Part shown: piece by piece, positions 14,670 to 24,674 of the stretch
Layout of the letters: each line of letters opens with the position of its first letter
How positions within the stretch are numbered: position 1 is the first letter of the stretch
NCBI RefSeq assembly: GCF_004353985.1
Contig: NZ_SMOA01000024.1
Span: 1 to 45,896, forward strand
Length of the DNA stretch: 45,896 nucleotides
Source of the DNA: Paracraurococcus ruber
GTDB taxonomy: Bacteria > Pseudomonadota > Alphaproteobacteria > Acetobacterales > Acetobacteraceae
Direction: 5' to 3'
Made by a program: the position numbers and the translations under genes
Notes under the pieces: model-generated
Told to the model about the DNA's origin: nothing
What the model saw: the letters and a program-made list of their open reading frames with translations, nothing else
Database searches by the model: none

Positions 14670-16175
14670 ATGCGCGCATGGTTCGGCATGGCCGTGGCGG
14701 CTGCGCTCCTGGCGACCTCGCCGCTGCAGGCGCAGTCGCTGCGCATCGGCCTGCAGGAGGATCCGGACGCGCTGGACCCGATGCAGGGCACCACCTTCGT
14801 CGGCCGCATCGTCTTTGCGGCGCTCTGCGACAAGCTGGTGGACTTGGATGCGCGGCTGAACTACGTGCCGCAACTCGCCACCGCCTGGGAATGGGGCGAG
14901 GAAGGCCGCACCCTGACCCTGCGGCTGCGCCCCGGCGTGGTGTTCCATGACGGGGAACCGCTGGACGCCGAGGCGGTGAAGTTCAACCTGGACCGCTACC
15001 GCACCACCAGCGGGTCCCGCCGCTTGGCGGAATTGCGGCCGGTGCAGGCGGTGGAGGTGGTGGACCCGATGACGGTGCGGCTGCGCATGGCGCAGCCTTT
15101 CGCGCCGCTGCTGGGCGTGCTGTCGGACCGCGCCGGGATGATGCTGTCGCCCAAGGCGGTGCAGGCGGCCGGTGCGCGCGTCGCGGATGCGCCGGTCTGC
15201 TCCGGCCCCTTCCGCTTCACCCGGCGGGTGGCGCAGGACCGCATCGTGCTGGACCGGTTCGACCGCTACTGGAATGCGCAGGACATCCATATCCAGCAGG
15301 TGACCTACCTGCCGATCCCGGCGGCGAATGTGCGGCTGGCCAATCTGCGCGCCGGCGCGCTGGAGATGATGGAGCGCGTGGCGCCGACCGACCTGAAGGA
15401 GGCGCGGGCGCAGCGCAGCCTGCGCGTCGTCGAGAGCGTGGCGCTGGGCTACTACACGCTGTCCATCAACGTCGCGAACGGGCCGCGCGCCCGCGGGCCG
15501 CTCGGCAATCCCAAGGTGCGGGAGGCGCTGGAGGCGGCGATCGACCGCCGCGCCCTGAACCAGGTGGTGTTCGACGGCGAATTCGTCCCGAGCAACCAGG
15601 CCCAGGCGCCCGGCAGCACCTTCTACAATGCCGAAAGGCCGGTGCCGGCGCGCGACCTGGCCAAGGCCCGCCGCCTGCTGGCCGAGGCGGGCATGCCGAG
15701 GCCCGCCTTCACCCTGCTGGCGGTGAACACCCCGGTGGAGCAGCAGGTCGGCGAGGTGATCCAGGCCATGGCGGCTGAGGCCGGCTTCGAGATCCGCGTG
15801 CAGACGCTGGAGGCCGGTGCGCTGACGGCGGCCACCGACCGCGGCGAATATGACGCGGCGCTCGTCCTCTGGTCCGGGCGGGCCGACCCGGATGCCAATG
15901 TCAGCATCTGGCTGCAGAGCGACGGCTTCATCAACTGGGGGCGCTACAACAACCCGGAATTCGACCGGGCGCTGGCGCAGGCGCGGTCGGTGACGGACAC
16001 CGCGGCGCGGCAGGGCTTCTACCGCCAGGCCAGCGCCATCTACCTGGACGACCGGCCGCACCTGTTCCTGTATCACTTCAAGCTGTTCTGGGGCATGACG
16101 GACCGGCTGACCGGCTTCCAGCCGCATCCAGACGGGCTGATCCGCCTGCAGGGCGTGCGGCTGGCGGGGCGCTGA
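14670..16175 (+). CDS. family-5 extracellular solute-binding protein (oligopeptide/nickel/opine type)
   Basis: A 501-residue periplasmic binding protein with a signal peptide (MRAWFGMAVAAALLATSPLQAQ). Family features are LRIGLQEDPDALDPMQGTTFVG at the mature N-terminus, LRPGVVFHDGEPLDAEAVKFNLDR, and APVCSGPFRF, the SGPF-type signature. The length and arrangement fit the DppA/OppA cluster C. No permease or ATPase of the Dpp type adjoins it, so it is an orphan and must use membrane parts encoded elsewhere. It is convergent with the TauD-type gene, 12 bases apart. Confidence 0.93.
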   Translation: MRAWFGMAVAAALLATSPLQAQSLRIGLQEDPDALDPMQGTTFVGRIVFAALCDKLVDLDARLNYVPQLATAWEWGEEGRTLTLRLRPGVVFHDGEPLDAEAVKFNLDRYRTTSGSRRLAELRPVQAVEVVDPMTVRLRMAQPFAPLLGVLSDRAGMMLSPKAVQAAGARVADAPVCSGPFRFTRRVAQDRIVLDRFDRYWNAQDIHIQQVTYLPIPAANVRLANLRAGALEMMERVAPTDLKEARAQRSLRVVESVALGYYTLSINVANGPRARGPLGNPKVREALEAAIDRRALNQVVFDGEFVPSNQAQAPGSTFYNAERPVPARDLAKARRLLAEAGMPRPAFTLLAVNTPVEQQVGEVIQAMAAEAGFEIRVQTLEAGALTAATDRGEYDAALVLWSGRADPDANVSIWLQSDGFINWGRYNNPEFDRALAQARSVTDTAARQGFYRQASAIYLDDRPHLFLYHFKLFWGMTDRLTGFQPHPDGLIRLQGVRLAGR

Positions 16176-16187
16176 GCGTGCTCCGCC

Positions 16188-17075
16188 TCAGAACGGCGTG
16201 TCGCCGCAGATCGTCACACGCTGCATGATGCGCGTTTCCGCCGGGTAGTCGTTGATCGCGAAATGCATGGTGCAGCGATTGTCCCAGAAGGCGACCGACC
16301 CGCTGTGCCAGCGGAAGCGGCAGGTGAACTCCGGGCGGGTGGCGTGCCGCATCAGGAAGTCGATCAGCGGCCGGCTCTCGGCCTCGGTCATGTCCTCGAA
16401 GCGGTGCAGGTGGCCGCCGACGAACAGCGCCTTGCGCCCGGTCTCGGGATGCGTGCGCACCAGCGGATGGGTGGAAATGGTCTGGGTGTTGCCGGGGTCG
16501 ATCACCTTCATGCCGATCTTGTCGGCGTAGAATTCCCGCCGCGTCTTGCCGTCATGGCTGCTGAAATTGTCGCCGCGATAGACGCCCTTCAGCCCGTCCA
16601 GCATCCGCCGCATGCCGGGCGACAGGCTCTCATAGGCCAAGGCGAGGTTGGCCCAGAGCGTGTCGCCGCCGGCCGAGGGGATCTCCACGCCGTACAGGAT
16701 GGTGCCCATGGCGGGCCGGGCGGTGAAGGCCTGGTCGGAATGCCAGGATCCGCCGAAATTGGTCTTGTCCGCCGGCGTCTTGCGGATCTCCAGGACCTCC
16801 GGCCACTCGTCCATCCCGGCCATGTAGGGGTGCAGGTGGATCTCGCCCCAGCGGCGGGCGAAGGCAAGCTGGGTGGGCGGGGTCAGCCGCTGGTCGCGGA
16901 AGAAGATCACCTGGTGGTCCAGCAGGGCCCGGCGGATCTCCGCCAGCACCGCCTCGGGCACCTCCTGCGAGAGGTCGACTCCGCCGATCTCGGCGCCCAG
17001 GGCGCCGGCGATGCGGCTGACCTCGATGTGGCGATACCCGTCGTTGCGCAGCGCATGTCCGTCCATGGCCGTCAT
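16188..17075 (-). CDS. TauD/TfdA-family Fe(II)/2-oxoglutarate dioxygenase
   Basis: A 295-residue cytoplasmic oxygenase. The metal triad is visible as His112 and Asp114 (GGSWHSDQAF) and His271 (WDNRCTMHFAIND), with the 2-oxoglutarate-binding Arg282 (TRIMQRV) at the expected distance. ISTHPLVRTHPETGRKALFV is the typical family stretch. ATG 17075 follows GGAGGG very closely; ATG 17066 is an alternative with better spacing. Known family substrates include taurine, alkylsulfonates and phenoxyacetates. It is divergent from glgP and has no transporter next to it on its own strand. Confidence 0.92.
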   Translation of the reverse strand: MTAMDGHALRNDGYRHIEVSRIAGALGAEIGGVDLSQEVPEAVLAEIRRALLDHQVIFFRDQRLTPPTQLAFARRWGEIHLHPYMAGMDEWPEVLEIRKTPADKTNFGGSWHSDQAFTARPAMGTILYGVEIPSAGGDTLWANLALAYESLSPGMRRMLDGLKGVYRGDNFSSHDGKTRREFYADKIGMKVIDPGNTQTISTHPLVRTHPETGRKALFVGGHLHRFEDMTEAESRPLIDFLMRHATRPEFTCRFRWHSGSVAFWDNRCTMHFAINDYPAETRIMQRVTICGDTPF

Positions 17076-17250
17076 TCCCTCCTGCCCGGGGATGCTCGCC
17101 GAAGCCCGGCGCCGGCGCAACGCCCGCATCCGAATGGCCGGCCGCCGCCGCCCGGCGGCGGCTTTCGCTTCATTCAGGCGCAACCATGGGGCAGATAGAG
17201 GATCGGGTCCGGGCGGTGCCGCCGCCTGGGCCTTTCCTGCGCGCGAACCG

Positions 17251-19707
17251 ATGAAGGATGCCATGGCGAGTTCCGATGCGGCTGGCGATGCGGCTGCCCT
17301 GCGCGACGCGATCGTTCGCAAGCTGACCTACGACATGGGCAAGAGCCGGAGCGGCGCACGCGACCGCGACTGGTTCCTGGCCACCGCCCTGGCGGTGCGG
17401 GACCGGGTGATCGACCGCTGGATCGATGTCACCCGCGCCTCCTATGAGGGCGGGCGGAAGCAGGTCTACTATCTCAGCCTGGAATTCCTGGTCGGGCGGC
17501 TGCTGCGGGATGCGGTGTCCAATCTCGGCCTCGACGCCACGCTGCGGGACGCCCTGGCGCCGCTCGGCGTGGACTACGATGCCGTCCGGCTGGCGGAGCC
17601 GGATGCGGCGCTGGGCAATGGCGGCCTGGGGCGGCTGGCGGCCTGCTTCATGGAAAGCCTGTCCAGCCTTGCCATCCCCGCCTTCGGCTACGGCATCCGC
17701 TACGAGCACGGGCTGTTCCGGCAGATCCTGCGGGATGGCTGGCAGCACGAATACCCGGAGGACTGGCTGCAATTCGGCAACCCCTGGGAGTTCGCCCGGC
17801 CGGAGATCGCGCATGACATCGGCTTCGGCGGATCGGTCGAGGCGGTGCGCGTCTCGGAGACCGCGATCCGGCATGTGTGGCATCCGGGCGAGACGGTGCA
17901 GGCCGTGGCCTATGACACGCCGGTGGTGGGCTGGCGCGGCCAGCATGTGAACACGCTGCGGCTCTGGTCCGCCCGGGCGCTGGACCCGCTGAAGCTCGAG
18001 GCCTTCAATTTCGGCGACCATGTCGGGGCGCTGGCCGACCGCATGCGGCAGGAGGCGATCAGCAAGGTCCTCTACCCGTCGGACGAGACGCCGGCCGGGC
18101 AGGAATTGCGGCTGCGGCAGGAATACTTCTTCACCTCGGCGGCGCTGCAGGACCTGGTCCGGCGGCACCTGCGGGTCTACGGCGACCTGACCTCCCTGCC
18201 GGACCGGGTGGCGATCCAGCTCAACGACACCCATCCCGCGATCGCGGTGGCCGAGCTGATGCGGATCTGCGTCGACCTGCACGGCATGGGCTGGGAGGAA
18301 GCCTGGGCGGTCACCCGCGGGTCGATCAGCTACACCAACCACACCCTGCTGCCGGAGGCGCTGGAGAGCTGGGCGGTGCCGCTGATGGAGCGGCTGCTGC
18401 CGCGCCACATGCAGATCATCTACTTGATCAATGCCCACCACCTGGACGAGGTGCGGGCACGCCATCCCGGCGACGACCGGCTGCTGTCCAGCGTCTCGCT
18501 GATCGAGGAAGGGCATGGGAGGCGGGTCCGCATGGGGCACCTGGCCTTCGTCGGCTCGCACAAGGTCAACGGCGTCTCGGCGCTGCATTCCGACCTTCTG
18601 AAGAAGACCGTGTTCCGCGACTTCAACGCGCTGGCGCCGGACCGCATCGTCAACAAGACCAACGGCATCACCTTCCGCCGCTGGCTGCAGCAGGCCAACC
18701 CGGCGCTGACCCGGCTGGTCTCCGACGCGGTCGGCCCGGCCGTGCTGGACGATGCCGGGCGGCTGGAAGGCCTGATCCCGCTGGCCGAGGATGCCGGCTT
18801 CCGCGACCGCTTCGCGGCGGTGAAGCTGGCGAACAAGCAGGCCCTGGCCGAGATCATCCGCCAGCAGCTCGACCTGCGGGTCGACCCGGCCGCCATGTTC
18901 GACGTGCAGATCAAGCGCATCCACGAATACAAGCGCCAGCTGCTGAACATCCTGGAGACGGTGGCGCTGTACGACGCCATCCGCGCGCAGCCCCATCTCA
19001 ACTGGGTGCCGCGGGTGAAGATCTTCGCCGGGAAGGCGGCGGCCAGCTACCACCGCGCCAAGCAGATCATCAAGCTGGCCTATGACGTGGGGCGGGTGGT
19101 GAACAGCGACCCGACGGTGCGGGACCTGCTGAAGGTCGCCTTCCTGCCCAACTACAACGTCTCCCTGGCCGAGATGATCGTCCCCGCCGCCGACCTGTCG
19201 GAGCAGATCAGCACGGCGGGCATGGAGGCGTCGGGCACCGGCAACATGAAGCTGGCGCTGAACGGCGCGCTGACCATCGGCACGCTGGACGGCGCCAATG
19301 TCGAGATCCGCGAGCGGGTGGGCGACCCCAACATCTTCATCTTCGGCCTGACGACCGAGGAGGTGGACGCCAAGCGGCGGGACGGCAGCCATGGCGCGGC
19401 CGCCGTCCAGGCCTCCCCCCGGCTGGGGGAGGTGCTGGAGGCGGTCGAGGGGGGCGTCTTCTCCCCGGACGACCGCGGCCGCTACCGCGACCTCATGGGC
19501 TCGATCCGCGGGCATGACTATTTTATGGTGGGCGCCGACTTCGACAGCTACTTCGAGGCGCAGCGCCGTGCCGATGCGCGCTGGGCGGACCCGACCGCCT
19601 GGTGGCGGAGCGCGGTGCTGAACACGGCGCAGGTCGGCTGGTTCTCCTCCGACCGCACCATCGCCGAGTATGCCGAGGAGATCTGGCGCGTGCCCCTCGG
19701 GCGCTGA
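17251..19707 (+). CDS. glgP: glycogen phosphorylase
   Basis: An 818-residue cytoplasmic enzyme that releases glucose-1-phosphate from glycogen or maltodextrin. Seen directly: [18 protein letters not shown] at the N-terminal domain, [24 protein letters not shown]-like [34 protein letters not shown], and the pyridoxal-phosphate site [14 protein letters not shown] with the Schiff-base Lys at about residue 667. Full length for the family. ATG 17251 or ATG 17263 (with AAGGA upstream) are both possible; the longer open frame upstream overlaps the divergent dioxygenase. glgC follows after 130 bases. The usual neighbour glgB is not here. Confidence 0.96.
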   Translation: MKDAMASSDAAGDAAALRDAIVRKLTYDMGKSRSGARDRDWFLATALAVRDRVIDRWIDVTRASYEGGRKQVYYLSLEFLVGRLLRDAVSNLGLDATLRDALAPLGVDYDAVRLAEPDAALGNGGLGRLAACFMESLSSLAIPAFGYGIRYEHGLFRQILRDGWQHEYPEDWLQFGNPWEFARPEIAHDIGFGGSVEAVRVSETAIRHVWHPGETVQAVAYDTPVVGWRGQHVNTLRLWSARALDPLKLEAFNFGDHVGALADRMRQEAISKVLYPSDETPAGQELRLRQEYFFTSAALQDLVRRHLRVYGDLTSLPDRVAIQLNDTHPAIAVAELMRICVDLHGMGWEEAWAVTRGSISYTNHTLLPEALESWAVPLMERLLPRHMQIIYLINAHHLDEVRARHPGDDRLLSSVSLIEEGHGRRVRMGHLAFVGSHKVNGVSALHSDLLKKTVFRDFNALAPDRIVNKTNGITFRRWLQQANPALTRLVSDAVGPAVLDDAGRLEGLIPLAEDAGFRDRFAAVKLANKQALAEIIRQQLDLRVDPAAMFDVQIKRIHEYKRQLLNILETVALYDAIRAQPHLNWVPRVKIFAGKAAASYHRAKQIIKLAYDVGRVVNSDPTVRDLLKVAFLPNYNVSLAEMIVPAADLSEQISTAGMEASGTGNMKLALNGALTIGTLDGANVEIRERVGDPNIFIFGLTTEEVDAKRRDGSHGAAAVQASPRLGEVLEAVEGGVFSPDDRGRYRDLMGSIRGHDYFMVGADFDSYFEAQRRADARWADPTAWWRSAVLNTAQVGWFSSDRTIAEYAEEIWRVPLGR

Positions 19708-19837
19708 GGGTTCGGGGAAGACGGCCCGGCGGCCTGCGCCGGAGCCTGACAAGCCCGGGGGGCCAACGGGCATTCTTGCGGAACCGCGATGGGTGCACAC
19801 ACTCTGGGGCGCGGGACGGGAAGGGGGGGAAAGGGAC

Positions 19838-21109
19838 ATGCCGCAGACAGGCCCGCGCAGCGAGGGGCCGCTGGCCCGCACGGCCATGGCCTTCGTCCTG
19901 GCGGGGGGCCGCGGCAGCCGGCTGATGGAGCTGACCGACAAGCGCGCCAAGCCGGCGGTCTATTTCGGCGGCAAGTCGCGGATCATCGACTTCGCCCTGT
20001 CCAATGCCCTGAATTCCGGCGTGCGCCGGGTGGCCGTGGCCACCCAGTACAAGGCGCACAGCCTGATCCGCCACCTGCAGCGCGGCTGGAACTTCCTGCG
20101 GCCGGAGCGGAACGAGAGCTTCGACATCCTGCCGGCCAGCCAGCGCGTCTCCGAGCACCTCTGGTACCTCGGCACCGCCGATGCGGTGTACCAGAACATC
20201 GACATCATCGAGGACCTGGCGCCGCGCCACATCGTCATCCTGGCCGGCGACCACGTGTACAAGATGGACTACGAGGTGATGCTGCAGCAGCACGTGGACA
20301 GCGGCGCCGGCGTCACCGTCAGCTGCCTGACCGTCCCGCGGGAGGAAGCGCGCGGCTTCGGCGTCATGGCCGTCGACGCCACCGGCCGCATCACCGAATT
20401 CCTGGAAAAACCGGCCAACCCGCCGCCAATGCCCGGCGACCCGACCCGCTCGCTCGCCAGCATGGGGATCTATGTCTTCGAGACGCGGCTGCTGATCGAC
20501 CGGCTGCGGCAGGATGCGGCGGACCCCACCTCCTCGCATGATTTCGGCAAGGACATCATCCCGCGCATGGTCGCGGAAGGCCAGGCGCAGGCGCACCGGT
20601 TCGAGGCGAGCGTGGTCCGCTCCGCCGCCGAGACCAGCGCCTACTGGCGCGATGTCGGCACGGTGGATGCCTATTGGGAAGCGAATGTCGACCTGACCGA
20701 CGTCGTCCCGCCGCTCGACATCTTCGACAAGGACTGGCCGATCTGGACCTATGCGGAAGTCGTTCCGCCTTGCAAATTCGTCCATGACCTGGACGGCAGG
20801 CGGGGGGAGGCCATCGCCTCCCTGGTGTCCGGCGGCTGCATCGTCTCCGGCGCCACCGCGCGCCGCTCCCTCCTCTTCACCGGCGTGCACCTGCATTCCT
20901 TTGCCCGGATCGAGGGCGCGGTGCTGCTGCCGCGGGTGGATGTCGGCCGCGGTGCCCGGCTGACGAATGTCGTGGTGGATCGCGGCGTGCGGATCCCCGA
21001 AGGCCTGGTGGTGGGGGAGGACCCGGTGGAGGACGCCAAGCGCTTCCGCCGGACCGGCAAGGGCATCTGCCTGATCACCCAGGCCATGCTGGACCGCGTC
21101 GCGGCATGA
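19838..21109 (+). CDS. glgC: glucose-1-phosphate adenylyltransferase (ADP-glucose pyrophosphorylase)
   Basis: A 423-residue enzyme that makes ADP-glucose from glucose-1-phosphate and ATP, the committed and allosterically controlled step of bacterial glycogen synthesis. The N-terminal nucleotide-binding motif is [21 protein letters not shown], followed by the sugar-phosphate region [19 protein letters not shown], and [12 protein letters not shown]-terminal beta-helix region ([28 protein letters not shown]) completes the family plan. ATG 19838 has an extended purine-rich ribosome-binding site (AAGGGGGGGAAAGGG). Its stop overlaps the start of glgA by 4 bases, so expression is coupled. Confidence 0.97.
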   Translation: MPQTGPRSEGPLARTAMAFVLAGGRGSRLMELTDKRAKPAVYFGGKSRIIDFALSNALNSGVRRVAVATQYKAHSLIRHLQRGWNFLRPERNESFDILPASQRVSEHLWYLGTADAVYQNIDIIEDLAPRHIVILAGDHVYKMDYEVMLQQHVDSGAGVTVSCLTVPREEARGFGVMAVDATGRITEFLEKPANPPPMPGDPTRSLASMGIYVFETRLLIDRLRQDAADPTSSHDFGKDIIPRMVAEGQAQAHRFEASVVRSAAETSAYWRDVGTVDAYWEANVDLTDVVPPLDIFDKDWPIWTYAEVVPPCKFVHDLDGRRGEAIASLVSGGCIVSGATARRSLLFTGVHLHSFARIEGAVLLPRVDVGRGARLTNVVVDRGVRIPEGLVVGEDPVEDAKRFRRTGKGICLITQAMLDRVAA

Positions 21110-22539
21110 GCCTGCGGCTGCTGGCCGTGGCGTCGGAGGCGGTGCCGCTGGTCAAGACCGGTGGCCTCGCCGATGTGGTCGGCGCGCTGCCGGCCGCGCT
21201 GGCGGCGCAGGGCGTCGCCGTCACCACCCTGCTGCCCGGCTATCCCGCGGTGACGGAGGCGATCGGCGGGGCGCCGGTGGCGCTCGACCTGCCCGACCGC
21301 TTCGGCCCGGCCCGGCTGCGCGCGGCGCGGCGCGGCGCCATGGATCTACTGGTGCTGGAGGCACCGCAGCATTTCGGGCGGGCCGGCAACCCCTATTCCG
21401 CGCCCGGCGGCGCGCCGTGGGAGGACAACGGCATCCGCTTCGCCGCCCTGGGCTTCGCCGCGGCGGAAGCGGCGGTGGCGCTAGGCTTCGATGCGGTGCA
21501 TGCGCATGACTGGCAGGCGGGGCTCGCCGGCGCCTATCTGGCCCATGGACGGCGGCGGGTGCCGTCGGTCTTCACCATCCACAACCTGGCCTTCCAGGGA
21601 CAATTCCCCGCCGCGCTCTTCCCCGCGCTCGGCCTGCCGGAGGATGCCTTCGGCCTCGCGGGCCTCGAGTATTTCGGCGATGTCGGCTTCCTCAAGGCCG
21701 GCCTCTGGTATGCCGACCGCATCACCACCGTCTCCCCCACCTATGCCGAGGAGATCCGCACGCCGGCCGCCGGCATGGGTCTGGACGGGCTGCTGCGCGG
21801 CCGGGCCGGCGCCGTGTCCGGCATCCTGAACGGGCTGGACACGACGGAGTGGAACCCGGCGACGGATGCGGCGCTGGCGGCGCGCTTCTCGGCGGCCGAC
21901 CCGGCGCCGCGCGCCGCCAACCGGGCGGCGCTGCAGGCGCGCTTCGGCCTGGCGCCGGATGACGCGGCGCCGCTCTTCGCCTTCGTCGGCCGCCTCGCCT
22001 GGCAGAAGGGCATGGACCTGGTGCTGGAGGCGGTGCCGGCCCTGCTGGAGGCCGGCGGGCAGCTGGCGGTGCTGGGCACCGGCGATGCGGCGCTGGAAGC
22101 CGCCTGCCGCGATGCGGCGGCGGCGCATCGCGGCCGGGTCGGCGCCGTCATCGGCTTCGACGAGGGCGCGGCGCGGCTGGCCTATGCCGGCGCCGACAGC
22201 GTCCTCGTCCCCTCCCGCTTCGAACCCTGCGGCCTCGCCCAGCTCTGCGCCCTGCGCTATGGCGCGCCGCCGCTGGTCGCACGGACCGGCGGCCTCGCGG
22301 ACACCGTCATCGACGCCAACCCCATGGCCCTGGCGGCCGGCTGCGCGACCGGCATGCAATTCCCGCCCGGCGATGCCGCCATGCTGGGCGCCGCCCTGCA
22401 GCGCACCGCCGCGCTGATCCGCGACCGCGCCGGCTGGGCGCGCCTGCGCGCCAATGCCATGGGCTGCGACGTGTCCTGGGACCGCTCCGCCGCCAGCTAT
22501 GCCGCACTGTTCCGGGAGATCGTGGCGGCGGATGCCTGA
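21106..22539 (+). CDS. glgA: glycogen synthase (ADP-glucose dependent, GT5)
   Basis: A 477-residue glucosyltransferase that adds glucose from ADP-glucose to the growing alpha-1,4 chain. The N-terminal ADP-glucose motif [13 protein letters not shown] is present, as are [24 protein letters not shown], and the C-terminal catalytic/nucleotide motif [12 protein letters not shown] with RTGGLADTV. Length is typical. It overlaps glgC by 4 bases and glgX by 8 bases, so the three genes form one tight operon. Confidence 0.97.
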   Translation: MSLRLLAVASEAVPLVKTGGLADVVGALPAALAAQGVAVTTLLPGYPAVTEAIGGAPVALDLPDRFGPARLRAARRGAMDLLVLEAPQHFGRAGNPYSAPGGAPWEDNGIRFAALGFAAAEAAVALGFDAVHAHDWQAGLAGAYLAHGRRRVPSVFTIHNLAFQGQFPAALFPALGLPEDAFGLAGLEYFGDVGFLKAGLWYADRITTVSPTYAEEIRTPAAGMGLDGLLRGRAGAVSGILNGLDTTEWNPATDAALAARFSAADPAPRAANRAALQARFGLAPDDAAPLFAFVGRLAWQKGMDLVLEAVPALLEAGGQLAVLGTGDAALEAACRDAAAAHRGRVGAVIGFDEGAARLAYAGADSVLVPSRFEPCGLAQLCALRYGAPPLVARTGGLADTVIDANPMALAAGCATGMQFPPGDAAMLGAALQRTAALIRDRAGWARLRANAMGCDVSWDRSAASYAALFREIVAADA

Positions 22540-24556
22540 CCTGCTGGAAGGCCGGTCGGAGCCGCTCGGCGTCGTCGCCGAGGGCGCCGGGGTGAATGTC
22601 GCCGTGGTGGCGCCGGATGCCTGGGCGGTGGATTTCTGCCTGTTCCACCCGGGCTCGGATGCGGAGATCGCCTGCCACCGCCTGCCGCTGCGCAGCGGCG
22701 ATGTCTGGCATGGCTGGGTGCCCGGCGTCGGCCCGGGGGCGCATTACGGGCTGCGCGCGCATGGCCCCTGGGAGCCGGAGGCGGGCCATCGCTTCGACCC
22801 GGCCAAGCTGCTGCTCGACCCCTGGGCGACGCGCATCGACCGGCCCTTCCGGCTGGACGCCCGCATGTTCGGCCGCGGCGTGGACAGCGCGCCCTGCATG
22901 CCGAAGGCGGTGGTCCCCTTTCCCGCCATGCCCGCGCCGCCGATCCCGATCGCGCCCGGGCCGCGGGTGATCTACGAACTGCATGTGCGCGGCTTCACCC
23001 GCCTGCATCCGGAGATCCCCGAGGCGGTTCGCGGCACCTTCGCCGCGCTCGGCCACCCGGCCGCCATCGCGCATCTCCGCGCCCTGGGCGTCACCCATGT
23101 CGAGCTGATGCCGGTCGCCGCCGGCATCGACGAGCGGCACCTGCCGCCGCTCGGCCTCAACAACCACTGGAACTACAACCCGGTCGGCGTCCTCGCGCCA
23201 GATCCGCGGCTGGCGCCGGGCGGCATGGCGGAGATCCGCGCCGCCGTGGCCGCGCTGCGGGCCGCCGGCATCGGCGTCATCCTCGACGTCGTCTACAACC
23301 ACAGCGGGGAGGGGGACGAGCATGGGCCGACCCTCTCCCTCCGGGGCCTGGCCAATGCCGCCTTCCATCGCATCGGGCCGGATGGCCGCTACGCCAATGA
23401 TGCCGGCTGCGGCAACACCCTGGCGCTGGACCGGCCCTGGCCGCTGCGCCTCGCCATGGATGCCATGCGGCACTGGGTCCTGCAGGCGGGGGTGGAGGGG
23501 TTTCGGCTCGACCTCGCGCCCGTGCTCGGCCGGCGCGCCGATGGCTTCGACCCGGATGCGCCGCTGCTGCAGGCCATGCGGCAGGATCCCGTGCTGCGGG
23601 AAAGGCTGATCATCGCCGAGCCCTGGGACATCGGCTGGGGCGGCTACCGCCTGGGCGAGTTCCCGCCGGGCTGGGGCGAGTGGAACGACCGCTTCCGCGA
23701 CACGGTCCGCCGCTTCTGGCGCGGCGATGCGGGGCAGGTGGCGGACCTTGCCACCCGGCTGGCCGGGTCGGCCGACCTGTTCGGCCCGGCGCGGCGGCGG
23801 GTGACGGACAGCGTCAACTACGTCACCGCGCATGACGGCTTCACCCTGGCCGACCTCGTGGCCTTCACCCGGAAGCGCAACGAGGGCAATGGCGAGCATG
23901 GCCACGATGGCCATAACGAGAACCATTCCTGGAATTGCGGGGTGGAGGGGCCGACGCGCGACCCGGCGGTGCTGGCCCGCCGGGCCGGCGATGTCCGCGC
24001 CCTGCTGGCGACCCTGCTGGCGGCGCGCGGCACGCCCATGCTCTCCATGGGCGACGAGTGCGGCCGGACCCAGGGCGGCAACAACAACGCCTATGCGCAG
24101 GACAACCCGGTCTCCTGGCTCGACTGGGCCGGGATGGACATGGACCTCATGGGGTTCGCCGCGCGGCTGGTGGCGGCGCGCCTCGCGCATCCGGCGCTGC
24201 ATGGCGACGCGGCGCTGACCGGGCTGCCCCTGGACGACAGCGGCCTGCCGGATGTCGCCTGGCTGCGGCCGGATGGCGCGGCGATGGGGCCGGCCGACTG
24301 GGCGGATCCGGCCGGGTGCGCCCTGGTCATGGCCCTGTACGTGCCGGCCCGCGGCGTCCGACCGGCCGACCGCGTGCTGCTGGCGCTGAACGGCGCGGCC
24401 CATGCCGTGACCCTGGCGCCGCCTGCCGCCCGGCCCGGCTTCGCCTGGCGCATCCTGGCCGACAGCGCCGATCCCGCGGCGCAGGGGTCGGCGCCGGCCG
24501 CGCCGCGCCTGCCGCCGCGCAGCGTCCTGCTGCTGGCCGAGACCGCGGCTGCCTGA
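22532..24556 (+). CDS. glgX: glycogen debranching enzyme (GH13)
   Basis: A 674-residue alpha-1,6-glucosidase of the isoamylase/GlgX group. An N-terminal CBM48-like sandwich (about residues 10-110) precedes the GH13 barrel. The barrel shows VIYELHVRGFT, LGVTHVELMPV, GVILDVVYNHSGEG, the nucleophile Asp327 (GFRLDLAP), the acid/base Glu363 (IIAEPWD) and Asp435 (TAHDGFTL). ATG 22532 overlaps the glgA stop by 8 bases. The frame upstream of it lies inside glgA and is rejected. It acts after phosphorylase has shortened the outer chains. Last gene of the glycogen group. Confidence 0.96.
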   Translation: MPDLLEGRSEPLGVVAEGAGVNVAVVAPDAWAVDFCLFHPGSDAEIACHRLPLRSGDVWHGWVPGVGPGAHYGLRAHGPWEPEAGHRFDPAKLLLDPWATRIDRPFRLDARMFGRGVDSAPCMPKAVVPFPAMPAPPIPIAPGPRVIYELHVRGFTRLHPEIPEAVRGTFAALGHPAAIAHLRALGVTHVELMPVAAGIDERHLPPLGLNNHWNYNPVGVLAPDPRLAPGGMAEIRAAVAALRAAGIGVILDVVYNHSGEGDEHGPTLSLRGLANAAFHRIGPDGRYANDAGCGNTLALDRPWPLRLAMDAMRHWVLQAGVEGFRLDLAPVLGRRADGFDPDAPLLQAMRQDPVLRERLIIAEPWDIGWGGYRLGEFPPGWGEWNDRFRDTVRRFWRGDAGQVADLATRLAGSADLFGPARRRVTDSVNYVTAHDGFTLADLVAFTRKRNEGNGEHGHDGHNENHSWNCGVEGPTRDPAVLARRAGDVRALLATLLAARGTPMLSMGDECGRTQGGNNNAYAQDNPVSWLDWAGMDMDLMGFAARLVAARLAHPALHGDAALTGLPLDDSGLPDVAWLRPDGAAMGPADWADPAGCALVMALYVPARGVRPADRVLLALNGAAHAVTLAPPAARPGFAWRILADSADPAAQGSAPAAPRLPPRSVLLLAETAAA

Positions 24557-24578
24557 CCCGCCGGGCCGGCCGCGGCTG

Positions 24579-24593
24579 CCGCTGCCGCAGCGG
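24579..24593 (+). terminator. short hairpin after glgX
   Basis: CCGCTG-CCG-CAGCGG forms a 6-bp stem followed by TTGT. It lies 22 bases after the glgX stop and 3 bases before the -24 element of the next promoter, the same arrangement as at 8434-8472. Weak as a terminator on its own. Confidence 0.35.
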
Positions 24594-24596
24594 TTG

Positions 24597-24612
24597 TGGC
24601 ACAGCCCTTGCG
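24597..24612 (+). promoter_or_regulatory. sigma-54 (RpoN) promoter, near-consensus
   Basis: TGGCACAGCCCTTGCG matches TGGCACRNNNNTTGCW at all defined positions except the last (G for A/T). GG and GC are 10 bases apart as required. It lies 63 bases upstream of the binding-protein ATG at 24675 and would drive the second ABC importer, the deaminase-like gene and the aminotransferase. Predicted start of transcription is about 24622. Enhancer sites would have to lie in glgX; I found no clear one. Confidence 0.75.
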
Positions 24613-24674
24613 TGACCAGATCGTGAGCGAAGGCCCGCTGAAGGGTGGCCCGCCAACCGGGAATGGAGAGGGAC

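Noticed and set aside
17170-19950. 926-codon open frame antisense to glgP
   Set aside because: It mirrors a clear glycogen phosphorylase; long antisense frames are expected at this G+C because stop codons are rare. No family pattern in the translation.
24557-24674. TPP riboswitch before the ThiY-like binding-protein gene
   Set aside because: The gap is only 118 bases and none of the conserved TPP-aptamer stretches is present.
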